From positions 1 to 23,724 of the forward strand of contig DASXZC010000693.1 of assembly GCA_036502165.1 (NCBI GenBank): DNA of 23,724 nucleotides, read 5' to 3'. Below are positions 8,745 to 15,626 of the stretch, piece by piece. Origin of the DNA: F-183 sp036502165 (lineage in GTDB: Bacteria; Acidobacteriota; Terriglobia; Bryobacterales; Bryobacteraceae). Position 1 is the first letter of the stretch. Each line of letters begins with the position of its first letter. A program made the position numbers and the translations under genes. The notes beneath the pieces were generated by a model. That model saw nothing but the letters and a program-made list of their open reading frames with translations, was not told the origin of the DNA and searched no databases.

Positions 8745-9218
8745 ATGAGCTTACGCTACCCGGCGGCTGCCCTGATCCTGTTCGCCGCGCAACTCAGCGC
8801 TCAACCCGGCGATTGGATGAGGGTGCAAGGAATCGCGCCCGGCGCGGACGTGCGAGTGGACGTCGCAGGCGGCCACGGGCAGGAGGTCCACGGCAATCTG
8901 CAAAGTGTAACCGCCGATTCGCTCGTCGTGAATGCCAACGGGTCCGGCCCGCAAACGTTCGCCCGCCAGGACATCACGCGAGTGTCGATTCGAAAGGCCG
9001 ATCACCGCACGCGAAATGCGCTCATTGGTCTCGGCGTAGGCGCCGCTGCCGGACTCGTGATCGGCGCATCCAGCCGATGCGACAATTGCCTCTTTTCGAA
9101 TGGGACCAACACGGGGCGAATCGTTGTGGGAGCCATTACCGGCGTCGGCGCACTCGTCGGAATCGTTACCGGCGCGGTAATTCCAACCGCTGGCTGGCGG
9201 GCAGTCTACAAACGCTAG
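8745..9218 (+). CDS. Exported glycine-zipper protein with N-terminal Sm-like barrel
   Basis: Predicted 157-residue envelope protein. It has a signal peptide (MSLRYPAAALILFAAQLSAQ), a barrel-like region at ~27-84 (VRVDVAGGHGQEVHGNLQSV, then ADSLVV, FARQDITRVSIRK) and two glycine-rich hydrophobic segments at ~92-109 (ALIGLGVGAAAGLVIGAS) and ~125-145 (RIVVGAITGVGALVGIVTGA) separated by a loop with CDNC (112-115). The glycine zippers suggest insertion into or packing against a membrane. The barrel part resembles that of the previous small gene (both have a GG-hairpin followed by AD-x-[VL]-V). The start is fixed by the GAGGAGGGA site. It converges with the VOC lipoprotein gene, 4 bp between stops. 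The layout is common among acidobacterial hypothetical proteins; function is unknown. Confidence 0.85.
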   Translation: MSLRYPAAALILFAAQLSAQPGDWMRVQGIAPGADVRVDVAGGHGQEVHGNLQSVTADSLVVNANGSGPQTFARQDITRVSIRKADHRTRNALIGLGVGAAAGLVIGASSRCDNCLFSNGTNTGRIVVGAITGVGALVGIVTGAVIPTAGWRAVYKR

Positions 9219-9222
9219 CGCA

Positions 9223-9738
9223 TCAGGGCTTCGCGGCCGGCGGCTGCCACAACTCGATCTTGTTCCCATCGGAATCATAAATCCAGGCAAAGCGGCCGTA
9301 GGATTCATTCATTCGGTTGGGGTCAATCTTGATTCCCTCTTGCTTCAGGCGGTCGAGCAAAGCATCCAAATCGTCCACGATGTAGTTGATCATGAACGGC
9401 GCGGGGCCAGGTCCGAAATAGTTCGTCGTGGCCGGAAAAACGGTCCAGACAGTGACGTGTTCCTTTTGCGGATCGTCGCGTTCGCGCCAGGGCAGCATCG
9501 CGCCGTGGCCTTTATCGGCGATCCCAAGATGCTTCGAATACCATTCGCGCATCTGATCGCGATTCGCGGATTTGAAGAACACACCGCCGATCCCGATGAT
9601 GCGGCCGCGCTGCTCTGTCGCGACAGGCGGCTTCGGCTTTTCAGGTTCCTGAGATTGCAATTGCTGTCCTCCTAGTGCGCAGGCCGAGATGAGCAACAGC
9701 GAGCCAAGCGTAACTGTGCTCCAGCGTGTTCCTTGCAT
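9223..9738 (-). CDS. VOC-fold (glyoxalase/bleomycin-resistance-like) lipoprotein
   Basis: Predicted 171-residue protein. The N-terminus ends its hydrophobic stretch in LLLISAC, a good lipobox with Cys20 as lipid anchor, followed by a Gln/Pro/Lys-rich linker to about residue 43. Residues ~46-166 form one vicinal-oxygen-chelate domain: GIGGVFFKS, MREWYSKHLGI, a middle strand with FMINYIVDDLDALLDRLKQ, and the closing DSDGNKIELWQPP, whose Glu162 is at the usual metal-ligand position. The first-strand position that is often His holds a hydrophobic residue, so metal binding and catalysis are uncertain. VOC proteins are normally cytoplasmic; a lipid-anchored one is less usual. A TACAAT hexamer exactly 6 nt before the ATG suggests its own promoter and a leaderless message. 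Confidence 0.87.
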   Translation of the reverse strand: MQGTRWSTVTLGSLLLISACALGGQQLQSQEPEKPKPPVATEQRGRIIGIGGVFFKSANRDQMREWYSKHLGIADKGHGAMLPWRERDDPQKEHVTVWTVFPATTNYFGPGPAPFMINYIVDDLDALLDRLKQEGIKIDPNRMNESYGRFAWIYDSDGNKIELWQPPAAKP

Positions 9739-9744
9739 CTGTGG

Positions 9745-9750
9745 ATTGTA
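9745..9750 (-). promoter_or_regulatory. Probable -10 element (TACAAT) of a leaderless promoter
   Basis: TACAAT on the minus strand, five of six matches to TATAAT, with exactly 6 nt between it and the ATG at 9738. Transcription at the usual distance would start on the A of ATG. No Shine-Dalgarno fits between. One of five such sites in the window. Confidence 0.5.
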
Positions 9751-9769
9751 GCAAGTCTAATTTAAAAAT

Positions 9770-10579
9770 CTATTGCGGATTGATCTTCGGAGCCGTCGAT
9801 CCACCGAGTCCGGCGTAATCGTCCCGCACTTTGTAAACCTTGTTCCCGCGGAACGTCACGAACGTGATCTTCCCCGGAGGCTCGCCGTAGATCCAGTCTT
9901 CCTGATCGTAGCCGTCCTTGGTCTCGCGCGTCTTACTGCGCGGACGGCCGAGCGCCAGCATCACCTGGTCGCGATCCATGTTCTCGACCGCTTTCTTCTG
10001 CTCGATCGCCAGCTTGATTTCCGGAGGCAGCGCTTCGACGTAATTTTCCGTGGCGCTGTGCTTGTCGAAATCGAGCACCGGCGCGAGCATCTTCTTGATC
10101 TCCGCAGCCTTCAACGGCGGAACGGATTTTCCGAAGTGCAACGCGATGTTCGTGCCGCTCGGAGCATTCGAATCGCCCTGTCCCACTGGATTTGTAGCGC
10201 CCCCCATTCCGACCTCGACGTGATCGTACCAGTGGCCGTTGCCTTTGTTGCCGTGGTTGATTTCGAAGAGAATCTTGTCCGCCTCGATGGTGATCTTGGT
10301 GACTTGCACGAGGTCGCCAACGCGGGCGGCGAGGCCGAACTGCCGGTTGTCATCCTGCCACACGGACTTGTCATACGTGCCGTCGGAGTTGAAAACAAGC
10401 GGCTTCTTCGACTTCGGCAAAACAATTCGCGCCGTCGCGTACTCGGCGGTGAGTCCGCGGGAGATTTCGATGCGATCCTCGAGCGTGAGTTTGTCGGCGG
10501 CCGAGCCTGCGGACAAAACCGATGCCGCGGCGGCGCCCAATGCGGCGACCGCCAGGAAGGGACGACTGAACCACATCAT
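9770..10579 (-). CDS. Exported protein of unknown function with BamE/SmpA-like C-terminal region
   Basis: Predicted 269-residue protein. The start is the first of two ATGs behind a strong AAGGAGGT site; an upstream TTG/ATG frame exists but lacks this support. The signal peptide is MMWFSRPFLAVAALGAAAAS with VLSAGSA. Residues ~50-110 are beta-rich (ARIVLPKSKKPLVF, GDLVQVTKITIEADKILFEI). Residues ~196-253 resemble a BamE/SmpA-type fold: a short helix with MDRDQVMLALGRPRS, then strands EDWIYGEPPGKITFVTF and NKVYKVRDDY. In BamE-like proteins this fold packs against partner proteins in the envelope; I see no lipobox here. The gene follows the CPBP protease by 16 bp on the same strand and is likely in its operon. 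The fold call is tentative; the protein family is not one I can name. Confidence 0.82.
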   Translation of the reverse strand: MMWFSRPFLAVAALGAAAASVLSAGSAADKLTLEDRIEISRGLTAEYATARIVLPKSKKPLVFNSDGTYDKSVWQDDNRQFGLAARVGDLVQVTKITIEADKILFEINHGNKGNGHWYDHVEVGMGGATNPVGQGDSNAPSGTNIALHFGKSVPPLKAAEIKKMLAPVLDFDKHSATENYVEALPPEIKLAIEQKKAVENMDRDQVMLALGRPRSKTRETKDGYDQEDWIYGEPPGKITFVTFRGNKVYKVRDDYAGLGGSTAPKINPQ

Positions 10580-10583
10580 CGAA

Positions 10584-10591
10584 ACCTCCTT
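10584..10591 (-). promoter_or_regulatory. Strong Shine-Dalgarno deciding the start at 10579
   Basis: AAGGAGGT on the minus strand, 4 nt before ATGATG at 10579. It fixes the start of the BamE-like protein 10 codons inside the longest open frame. Confidence 0.8.
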
Positions 10592-10595
10592 ACGA

Positions 10596-11468
10596 CTAAT
10601 CTTCAACACCGCGCAACAAGAGAGCCTGCTGCCGCGGCACGGGCATCCGGTAAAGCAAGTAGAACAGACCCGGCAGCAGCAACGTCAACACCAGACTTGC
10701 TTCCGGACCGTACGCTCCGCCCGCCCAACTCGTTTCGGGCGCGTTGAGGCGCAACCCGGTAACTCCCATTTTAAATCCACTCAGGTCGGCGCCGAGCAGG
10801 GGGAGGATCCAGTTCCATCCATAGTGCATCCCGACCGGCAGCCACAGTCCGTGCGACTTGAGAGCGGCATAGCCGAGCAGCAGCCCCCAGAGGATCGTAT
10901 TGATGACCGACAGCGGCGTCGCTCCGACATTGTTCATGTGGACCAGCCCAAACAGGACGGCCATCGGCAGCAGCGTCGCGAACTTCCCGATCTTGGCGGC
11001 GAGCAGTTGAAAGGCGTAGCCGCGGAACATGAGCTCCTCGCCAACCGCGCCGAACAGTAACAAAACGGTAACGAAAATGAGGCTCGACCACGAGACGGGC
11101 CCGGTCGATTCGATGCGGGCGAGTCCGCACACGACGAGGACGATCACAGTCAAGGCTCCGATGCCAACGCCCATGGCGAGGCCGAGCATCAGATTGCGGC
11201 GTCCGGCGATGGTCCACTCGAGGCCGGCTTCCATCAGCGTCGATCGTTCATAGACGCGATAGGAAATTGCATTCGCGACCGAGCCAGTGGCAAAGACGGT
11301 CAGGGTCGCCCCGGCGTAATAATCGGCGAGCGGAATGAGCAGAATCGGAAACAGATTCGCCCCGACGAGCACGATCAAAACGAACAGCCCCACGCGGAGC
11401 ACGAGGCTCATCATCTCGTGCTGCCACTGCGGTACGCCCGCCGGCTTGGGCTGTTTCTGAGGAGTCAC
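10596..11468 (-). CDS. CPBP (CAAX/Rce1-like) intramembrane metalloprotease
   Basis: Predicted integral membrane protease of about 290 residues with roughly eight hydrophobic segments. All three family motifs are present (numbering from the GTG at 11468): EELMFRGY with Glu144-Glu145 and Arg149, FGLVH with His177, and GMHYGWN with His215 and Asn219. These residues form the active site of Rce1-like glutamate proteases; bacterial members are linked to peptide maturation, immunity or protein cleavage in the membrane, but the substrate here is unknown. The start is uncertain: the GTG at 11468 begins 8 bp after the GHMP kinase stop with GGAG upstream; a longer frame back to 11546 would overlap the kinase gene by 71 bp and adds only basic/Pro-rich sequence. 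It lies between the kinase gene and the BamE-like gene in one probable operon. Confidence 0.92.
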   Translation of the reverse strand: MTPQKQPKPAGVPQWQHEMMSLVLRVGLFVLIVLVGANLFPILLIPLADYYAGATLTVFATGSVANAISYRVYERSTLMEAGLEWTIAGRRNLMLGLAMGVGIGALTVIVLVVCGLARIESTGPVSWSSLIFVTVLLLFGAVGEELMFRGYAFQLLAAKIGKFATLLPMAVLFGLVHMNNVGATPLSVINTILWGLLLGYAALKSHGLWLPVGMHYGWNWILPLLGADLSGFKMGVTGLRLNAPETSWAGGAYGPEASLVLTLLLPGLFYLLYRMPVPRQQALLLRGVED

Positions 11469-11475
11469 GGGAAGT

Positions 11476-12531
11476 TCAGGCTCCGGCCGCGGTCCTGTGA
11501 TTCGCAGTCGCCGCGCCGGACTTGACCTCGACGCCGCAGGGAGCAACCGCCGTATGCAGGACGCTCGCGCCCAGTTGTTCGATCGCCGCCGCCACGCGGT
11601 GCTGCGAGCCCGGCTCGACGAGGAACAGCACGCAACCGCCGCCGCCCGCGCCGCAGACCTTGCCGGCTAGCGCTCCCTTGCGCCGGGTCGCATCGACGAG
11701 CTTGTCGATGAGCGGCGTCGTGATGCCAGGAGCATTCTTCTTACGATGGGTCCACTCCTCGCGCAGCAATTGCGACACGCCAGTCCAGTCATTGGCCTCG
11801 AGCGCCGTCCGCATGCCATTGGCGATTTCCGCAATGCGATCGAAATTCCGGTGGACTTTCGAATCGCCGCCAATATGCGCCTTGGTCACTTCCCAATTGT
11901 TGATGCCGGAATTCCGCGGCTCACCCGTATATGCGAGCACGAAGCGCTGATTCAACTCGCCGAGATCGACGGGAAGTCTGATGCGATGGATCCCACTCGG
12001 AGTCAGGTGGATCGCACTCACGCCGCCGTACATCGCCGGATAATAATCCTGGCAGCCTGTGGGAACGCGGATGATCCGCGCCTCGATATTCTGGGCGATT
12101 TCGCGGATCTTCTCGATCGTATAGCGTGTCTTGCAGATCTTGTTGAAGGCGCTCGCAGTCGCAATCAGCAGCGCTGAGGATCCTGAGATGCCGGCGCCCG
12201 CGGGAGCTTCGGAATGCGTCTCCACGTTCCATCCGCACGGCTGCTCGCGCAGATGCGGAGCGAAGAAGCGGATCATTTCCTTGACCAGCTTGAATTTCGG
12301 ATTCGGTGTATCGAGCAGTCCGTCGAGATTCGCGAATTCCGACGAGCAGTCGAGGTCGCGGGAACAAATCCGGTAGCCGCCATCGGCTCGCGAGGTGAGG
12401 TCGCAATATGTGTACCGGTCGACGGCGAAGTTCACAGTGACGGAGTCCTGATGGAACAGGTACAGGGGCCAGATATCGAGCGTGCCCCCCGCAAGATCGA
12501 CGCGGCAGGGAGCTTTGGAAACAATCTTCAT
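11476..12531 (-). CDS. GHMP family sugar kinase, D-glycero-alpha-D-manno-heptose-7-phosphate kinase-like
   Basis: Predicted 351-residue soluble kinase. Motif 1 is at the very N-terminus (KIVSKAPCRVDLAGGTLDIW), motif 2, the ATP-binding loop, is APAGAGISGSSAL (residues 109-121), the catalytic Asp is Asp162 in GCQDYYPAMYGG, and motif 3 is KVCGAGGGGCVLFLV (291-305). The arrangement and length fit HddA-type kinases, which phosphorylate heptose-7-phosphate at C1 for GDP-heptose synthesis; galactokinase- or mevalonate-kinase-like relatives are alternatives. I chose the ATG at 12531 because family members begin directly at this first motif; the open frame extends 11 codons upstream to a TTG. No other heptose pathway gene (gmhA, gmhB, hddC) is in the window. 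It follows the carboxypeptidase-like gene by 54 bp and precedes the CPBP protease. GHMP identity is firm, substrate inferred. Confidence 0.88.
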   Translation of the reverse strand: MKIVSKAPCRVDLAGGTLDIWPLYLFHQDSVTVNFAVDRYTYCDLTSRADGGYRICSRDLDCSSEFANLDGLLDTPNPKFKLVKEMIRFFAPHLREQPCGWNVETHSEAPAGAGISGSSALLIATASAFNKICKTRYTIEKIREIAQNIEARIIRVPTGCQDYYPAMYGGVSAIHLTPSGIHRIRLPVDLGELNQRFVLAYTGEPRNSGINNWEVTKAHIGGDSKVHRNFDRIAEIANGMRTALEANDWTGVSQLLREEWTHRKKNAPGITTPLIDKLVDATRRKGALAGKVCGAGGGGCVLFLVEPGSQHRVAAAIEQLGASVLHTAVAPCGVEVKSGAATANHRTAAGA

Positions 12532-12585
12532 GAGCGATGGTTCAAACGAACTATGGTCGCACAAAACCAGAGCCCGCGACAGCGT

Positions 12586-14247
12586 TCAATCGTTGGGTTT
12601 TAGTAATAGTTCGAGGCCCTTCGCTTCGGACTTGTCCAGGCTGATCGAAGTGCCAATGCGACGGCAGGCGTCCAGGTTTTCCCAGTTGTAGAAGTCGCAA
12701 GGCGCGACGTCGAGCCATGGAATGACGATGTACTGTCCCGGTGTCAGTCCGCGGAATCCGAAGACGCCCTGGTCGCTTGAATCAGCTTCGGCGTAATTGG
12801 GGAAACGGCCCTTCGCGGGGTCGGGAATCAGCGTGACAACCGCCCCTGAGACGGGCTCATGCTTATCATTGACGACCGTTCCATAGAACGTTGCGCCGTG
12901 CATTCCGATATGAATACCGGCGGCGCCTTTCGTGAAATACGGAACGTCCAAATAGGTGTCCAACGGCTTGCGGTCGACGATGATCGTGTACTCTTCCTGC
13001 CCGTCGACCAGGGCGCCGACGACACCCGGACGATCCTTGATTTCGTGGAGCGAGATGTTGCCGCCGGGAAGTCCAGAATGCGCCTCGAGATGGAATCCGT
13101 AGGCGCGCAAATCGGCGTTCGAATCCGTGACGACATCGAACGACACAGGGAACTGCGCGAGCACCGGCTGCTGCAGCGTCAACTTCAAATTGTCGATCGG
13201 TTCGCCCGCGACTGTGAGGATCTGGCGTTCCCGCATCGGACCGTTGCAGCCGGTCGGAGCATCGCCGCTCGCCAGGATCAGGTACTGGCCGGGCGGCAAG
13301 GCATGTATGTAAAAAATCCCGCCGCTTCCGTTGATATCGGCATCGTACGGCAGAACGGGATTGTTGTTCTCGTCCATGCTGTACAACTGCACGGCCGAGC
13401 CCGGCGCGAGTTTGCCCGTGCACGAATCGGAGACCTCGATCCGCACACGCACCGCGCGAACCAATCCGAGGAAGATATCGATGCCCGTCAGTTCCCGGCC
13501 CGATTCGAGGCGGATCGGAACCGCGTCAGCCAGCCGCTGCGCGCTCGCGAAGAACGTCGTCGCATAGCTCCACTCGGTGCCATCGGCACGCGCCTCACCG
13601 TTAATAGCTGTCGAAGGAACCGGCTTGTTATAAATGGCGGAAATGATGTAGGCGCCGGGTGCGAGCGCCGGGATGCGATACTCGCCGCGGTCGTTCGTAC
13701 GCGAGGAGCCCATCGGCAGATACCGCAGCCGTCCACGCGAATATTCTTTGCGATAAACGACCACAAGGACGCCGTACGCCGCTTCACCATCCTCGAAGCG
13801 GATCTTCCCTTCGATCGCGCCCCATGGCTCCAGGCGGAACGTGAGATCCCGTATGTCGTCGCCCGCATTGATGTGGAAGATCCGGGGCATGCGGTTCGTT
13901 CCCAGGCGTCCGGAGTACGCGGTGAGATAACGATCACGCCGCGCTTCAATCGCATAGTCGCCGGGCACGATGCCTTCGATCGAGAACTTGCCCGCGGCAT
14001 CCGTCTCGCCGCTTTTCATTTGGCCCGCGCCTTTCGGCGTGAGTATGACGTACCCGCGCTTCAAAGGCCGCGAATAACGGTCGTCGAGCAGGACTCCCTC
14101 GATCCGCGCAGGCGTCGTTAAGTCGGACGCGGTTGGTTGTGGAGGAACGACAGCCGGCGCGGATGTAGGTGCGGCAGGAGCCGGGGCTTGACCGGCAGCG
14201 CAGAGGACGTACGCGGCATAACCCGTGAGCGTGAGCCGTTTGATCAT
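12586..14247 (-). CDS. Exported protein with several carboxypeptidase-regulatory-like domains
   Basis: Predicted 553-residue secreted protein: short signal sequence (MIKRLTLTGYAAYVLCAAGQ), then an Ala/Pro-rich linker (to about residue 45). It contains repeated Ig-like beta-sandwich modules of the CarboxypepD_reg type, each ending in a G-x-Y-x-[IL] motif: ARIEGVLLDD...VPGDYAIEA (~47-102), GAIEGKIRF...APGAYIISA (~143-204), a third with LPPGQYLILASG (~318-328) and a last one with GATFYGTVV...TPGQYIVIP (~451-509). Such modules are common in acidobacterial surface proteins and TonB-linked receptors, but no plug or barrel is present here. The function is probably binding or structural. It is the first gene of the minus-strand block and is divergent from the histidine kinase gene across 92 bp. 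No clear ribosome-binding site precedes the ATG. Confidence 0.87.
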   Translation of the reverse strand: MIKRLTLTGYAAYVLCAAGQAPAPAAPTSAPAVVPPQPTASDLTTPARIEGVLLDDRYSRPLKRGYVILTPKGAGQMKSGETDAAGKFSIEGIVPGDYAIEARRDRYLTAYSGRLGTNRMPRIFHINAGDDIRDLTFRLEPWGAIEGKIRFEDGEAAYGVLVVVYRKEYSRGRLRYLPMGSSRTNDRGEYRIPALAPGAYIISAIYNKPVPSTAINGEARADGTEWSYATTFFASAQRLADAVPIRLESGRELTGIDIFLGLVRAVRVRIEVSDSCTGKLAPGSAVQLYSMDENNNPVLPYDADINGSGGIFYIHALPPGQYLILASGDAPTGCNGPMRERQILTVAGEPIDNLKLTLQQPVLAQFPVSFDVVTDSNADLRAYGFHLEAHSGLPGGNISLHEIKDRPGVVGALVDGQEEYTIIVDRKPLDTYLDVPYFTKGAAGIHIGMHGATFYGTVVNDKHEPVSGAVVTLIPDPAKGRFPNYAEADSSDQGVFGFRGLTPGQYIVIPWLDVAPCDFYNWENLDACRRIGTSISLDKSEAKGLELLLKPND

Positions 14248-14339
14248 CTACATCAATATTGACGTATCCTAATCTAAAACCGTGCAACGCTAGAAGGACC
14301 GCTCCCGTCACCCGGAGTGTGACTGCGGTTTTGCGATAT

Positions 14340-15620
14340 ATGAGCGAATGGCGCAGTTACATCCGTCCGACGGACCTGGGTTGGGTCATTCTATTTGCCA
14401 GTCTTGCGTTTTTTGGGCCGGAACGCATCGTTCCGATGCAGGCGACGCTCATCGCAATGGCCGCCTTCCAATTACTTGAGCCTCGCATCGCCGCATTATC
14501 GGAAGGGCGAGGCCGCATTGTATCGATCCTGATTAAGCTCGGGTTGTGTTACATACTGATCGGCTACACCGGTCACGAATCGGGTGGCGACTGGTCGCAG
14601 GCGTTCAACAGCCCATACCAGTTCATCCTGTTGCTTCCCGTCATTTCAGCGGCGACGTCGCTAGGCGCCTGGGGAACCGCGCTCTTCACTGTGCTCGCTT
14701 GCCTCGAGTACGCGTCGTTCTATTTTTTCATCGATCAGAAAAAATACGTGATCCCCGCGGACGAATGGCCCGAGGTCGTGCTGCGCATCGTGATGCTGCC
14801 TTTGCTGGCATTTCTCACGTTTTTCCTCGCTGAAGAAAATCGCAAGAAGGCCAGCGATGCGCAGGCGGCCGCGGCGCAATTGGCCGAAGCGAACCGCAAT
14901 CTGCAAGCCGCCGAAGATGCCGTACGCCGGGCCGATCGCCTTGCCGCGCTCGGGCAAATGACTGCCGGACTGGCGCACGAACTGCGCAATCCTCTGAGCA
15001 CGATCAAGAGTTCATCGGAGATTCTGTTGAACAGCCTGCCAGCGGGAAACGAAGTCGCGCACGAAGTGGCCGGATTTATTTCCACCGAAGTCGACCGGAC
15101 GAATTCGCTCATCACCCGCTTCCTCGACTTCGCGCGACCCTTGCAGTTGCGGCCGCAGACCGCGGATGTGACACAGATCGTTGACGAGGCGATCGAGCGG
15201 CTGAATCGGCGTTCGCCTCCGTTCGATGTGACCATCCACAAAAATTATTCGCCCGATGTGCCGCCGCTCGAGGTGGATCCGGAATTGATGGGGCTCGTGT
15301 TCTACAACCTGCTGCTGAACGCCGCGCAGGCATCCCCCGCCGGCGCTCCGATTACAATCAAGACGCGGCTGTGCGGCTCGGCCCCGGCGCACACGAAGGC
15401 CGAGATCGCCGTCATCGATCGAGGATCGGGAGTGAGCGCGGACAATTTGAAAAACATCTTCAATCCATTTTTCACGACGAAATCCGATGGCGTCGGCCTT
15501 GGCCTCGCGATCGTTGCGAAGATTGTTGGGGAGCACAAAGGAAAAATCACGGTCGACAGCCGGTCGAAGGAAGGCAGCGTCTTTCACGTCGTCCTGCCGG
15601 TGCCCGGGCGGGCGGCCTAA
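14340..15620 (+). CDS. Membrane-bound sensor histidine kinase (NtrB-like)
   Basis: Predicted 426-residue kinase. The first ~163 residues hold about five to six hydrophobic segments (for example LGWVILFASLAFFG, ILIKLGLCYILIGY, FILLLPVISAATSLGAW, VVLRIVMLPLLAFLTFFLA) with no recognisable PAS, GAF or periplasmic sensor domain. A coiled-coil linker (165-205) leads to the HisKA domain, with H-box MTAGLAHELRNPL and phospho-acceptor His213. The ATPase domain has the N-box (NLLLNAAQASPAG, Asn327), G1 (DRGSGV, 360-365), F-box (FNPFFTT) and G2 (GVGLGLAIV, 384-392). It lies 6 bp before an NtrC-type regulator, its obvious partner. Start uncertain: the ATG at 14340 is chosen; an in-frame GTG at 14319 is the alternative, and neither has a good ribosome site. 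The signal sensed is unknown; it is probably lipid or membrane-linked. Confidence 0.93.
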   Translation: MSEWRSYIRPTDLGWVILFASLAFFGPERIVPMQATLIAMAAFQLLEPRIAALSEGRGRIVSILIKLGLCYILIGYTGHESGGDWSQAFNSPYQFILLLPVISAATSLGAWGTALFTVLACLEYASFYFFIDQKKYVIPADEWPEVVLRIVMLPLLAFLTFFLAEENRKKASDAQAAAAQLAEANRNLQAAEDAVRRADRLAALGQMTAGLAHELRNPLSTIKSSSEILLNSLPAGNEVAHEVAGFISTEVDRTNSLITRFLDFARPLQLRPQTADVTQIVDEAIERLNRRSPPFDVTIHKNYSPDVPPLEVDPELMGLVFYNLLLNAAQASPAGAPITIKTRLCGSAPAHTKAEIAVIDRGSGVSADNLKNIFNPFFTTKSDGVGLGLAIVAKIVGEHKGKITVDSRSKEGSVFHVVLPVPGRAA

Positions 15621-15626
15621 ATTCCT

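Noticed and set aside
9773..10747. A 324-codon plus-strand frame over the BamE-like gene.
   Set aside because: It is antisense to a gene with a strong Shine-Dalgarno and signal peptide, and has no domain of its own.
12859..14121. A 420-codon open frame antisense to the carboxypeptidase-regulatory-like gene.
   Set aside because: Arginine-rich, motif-free shadow of a well-supported gene on the other strand.
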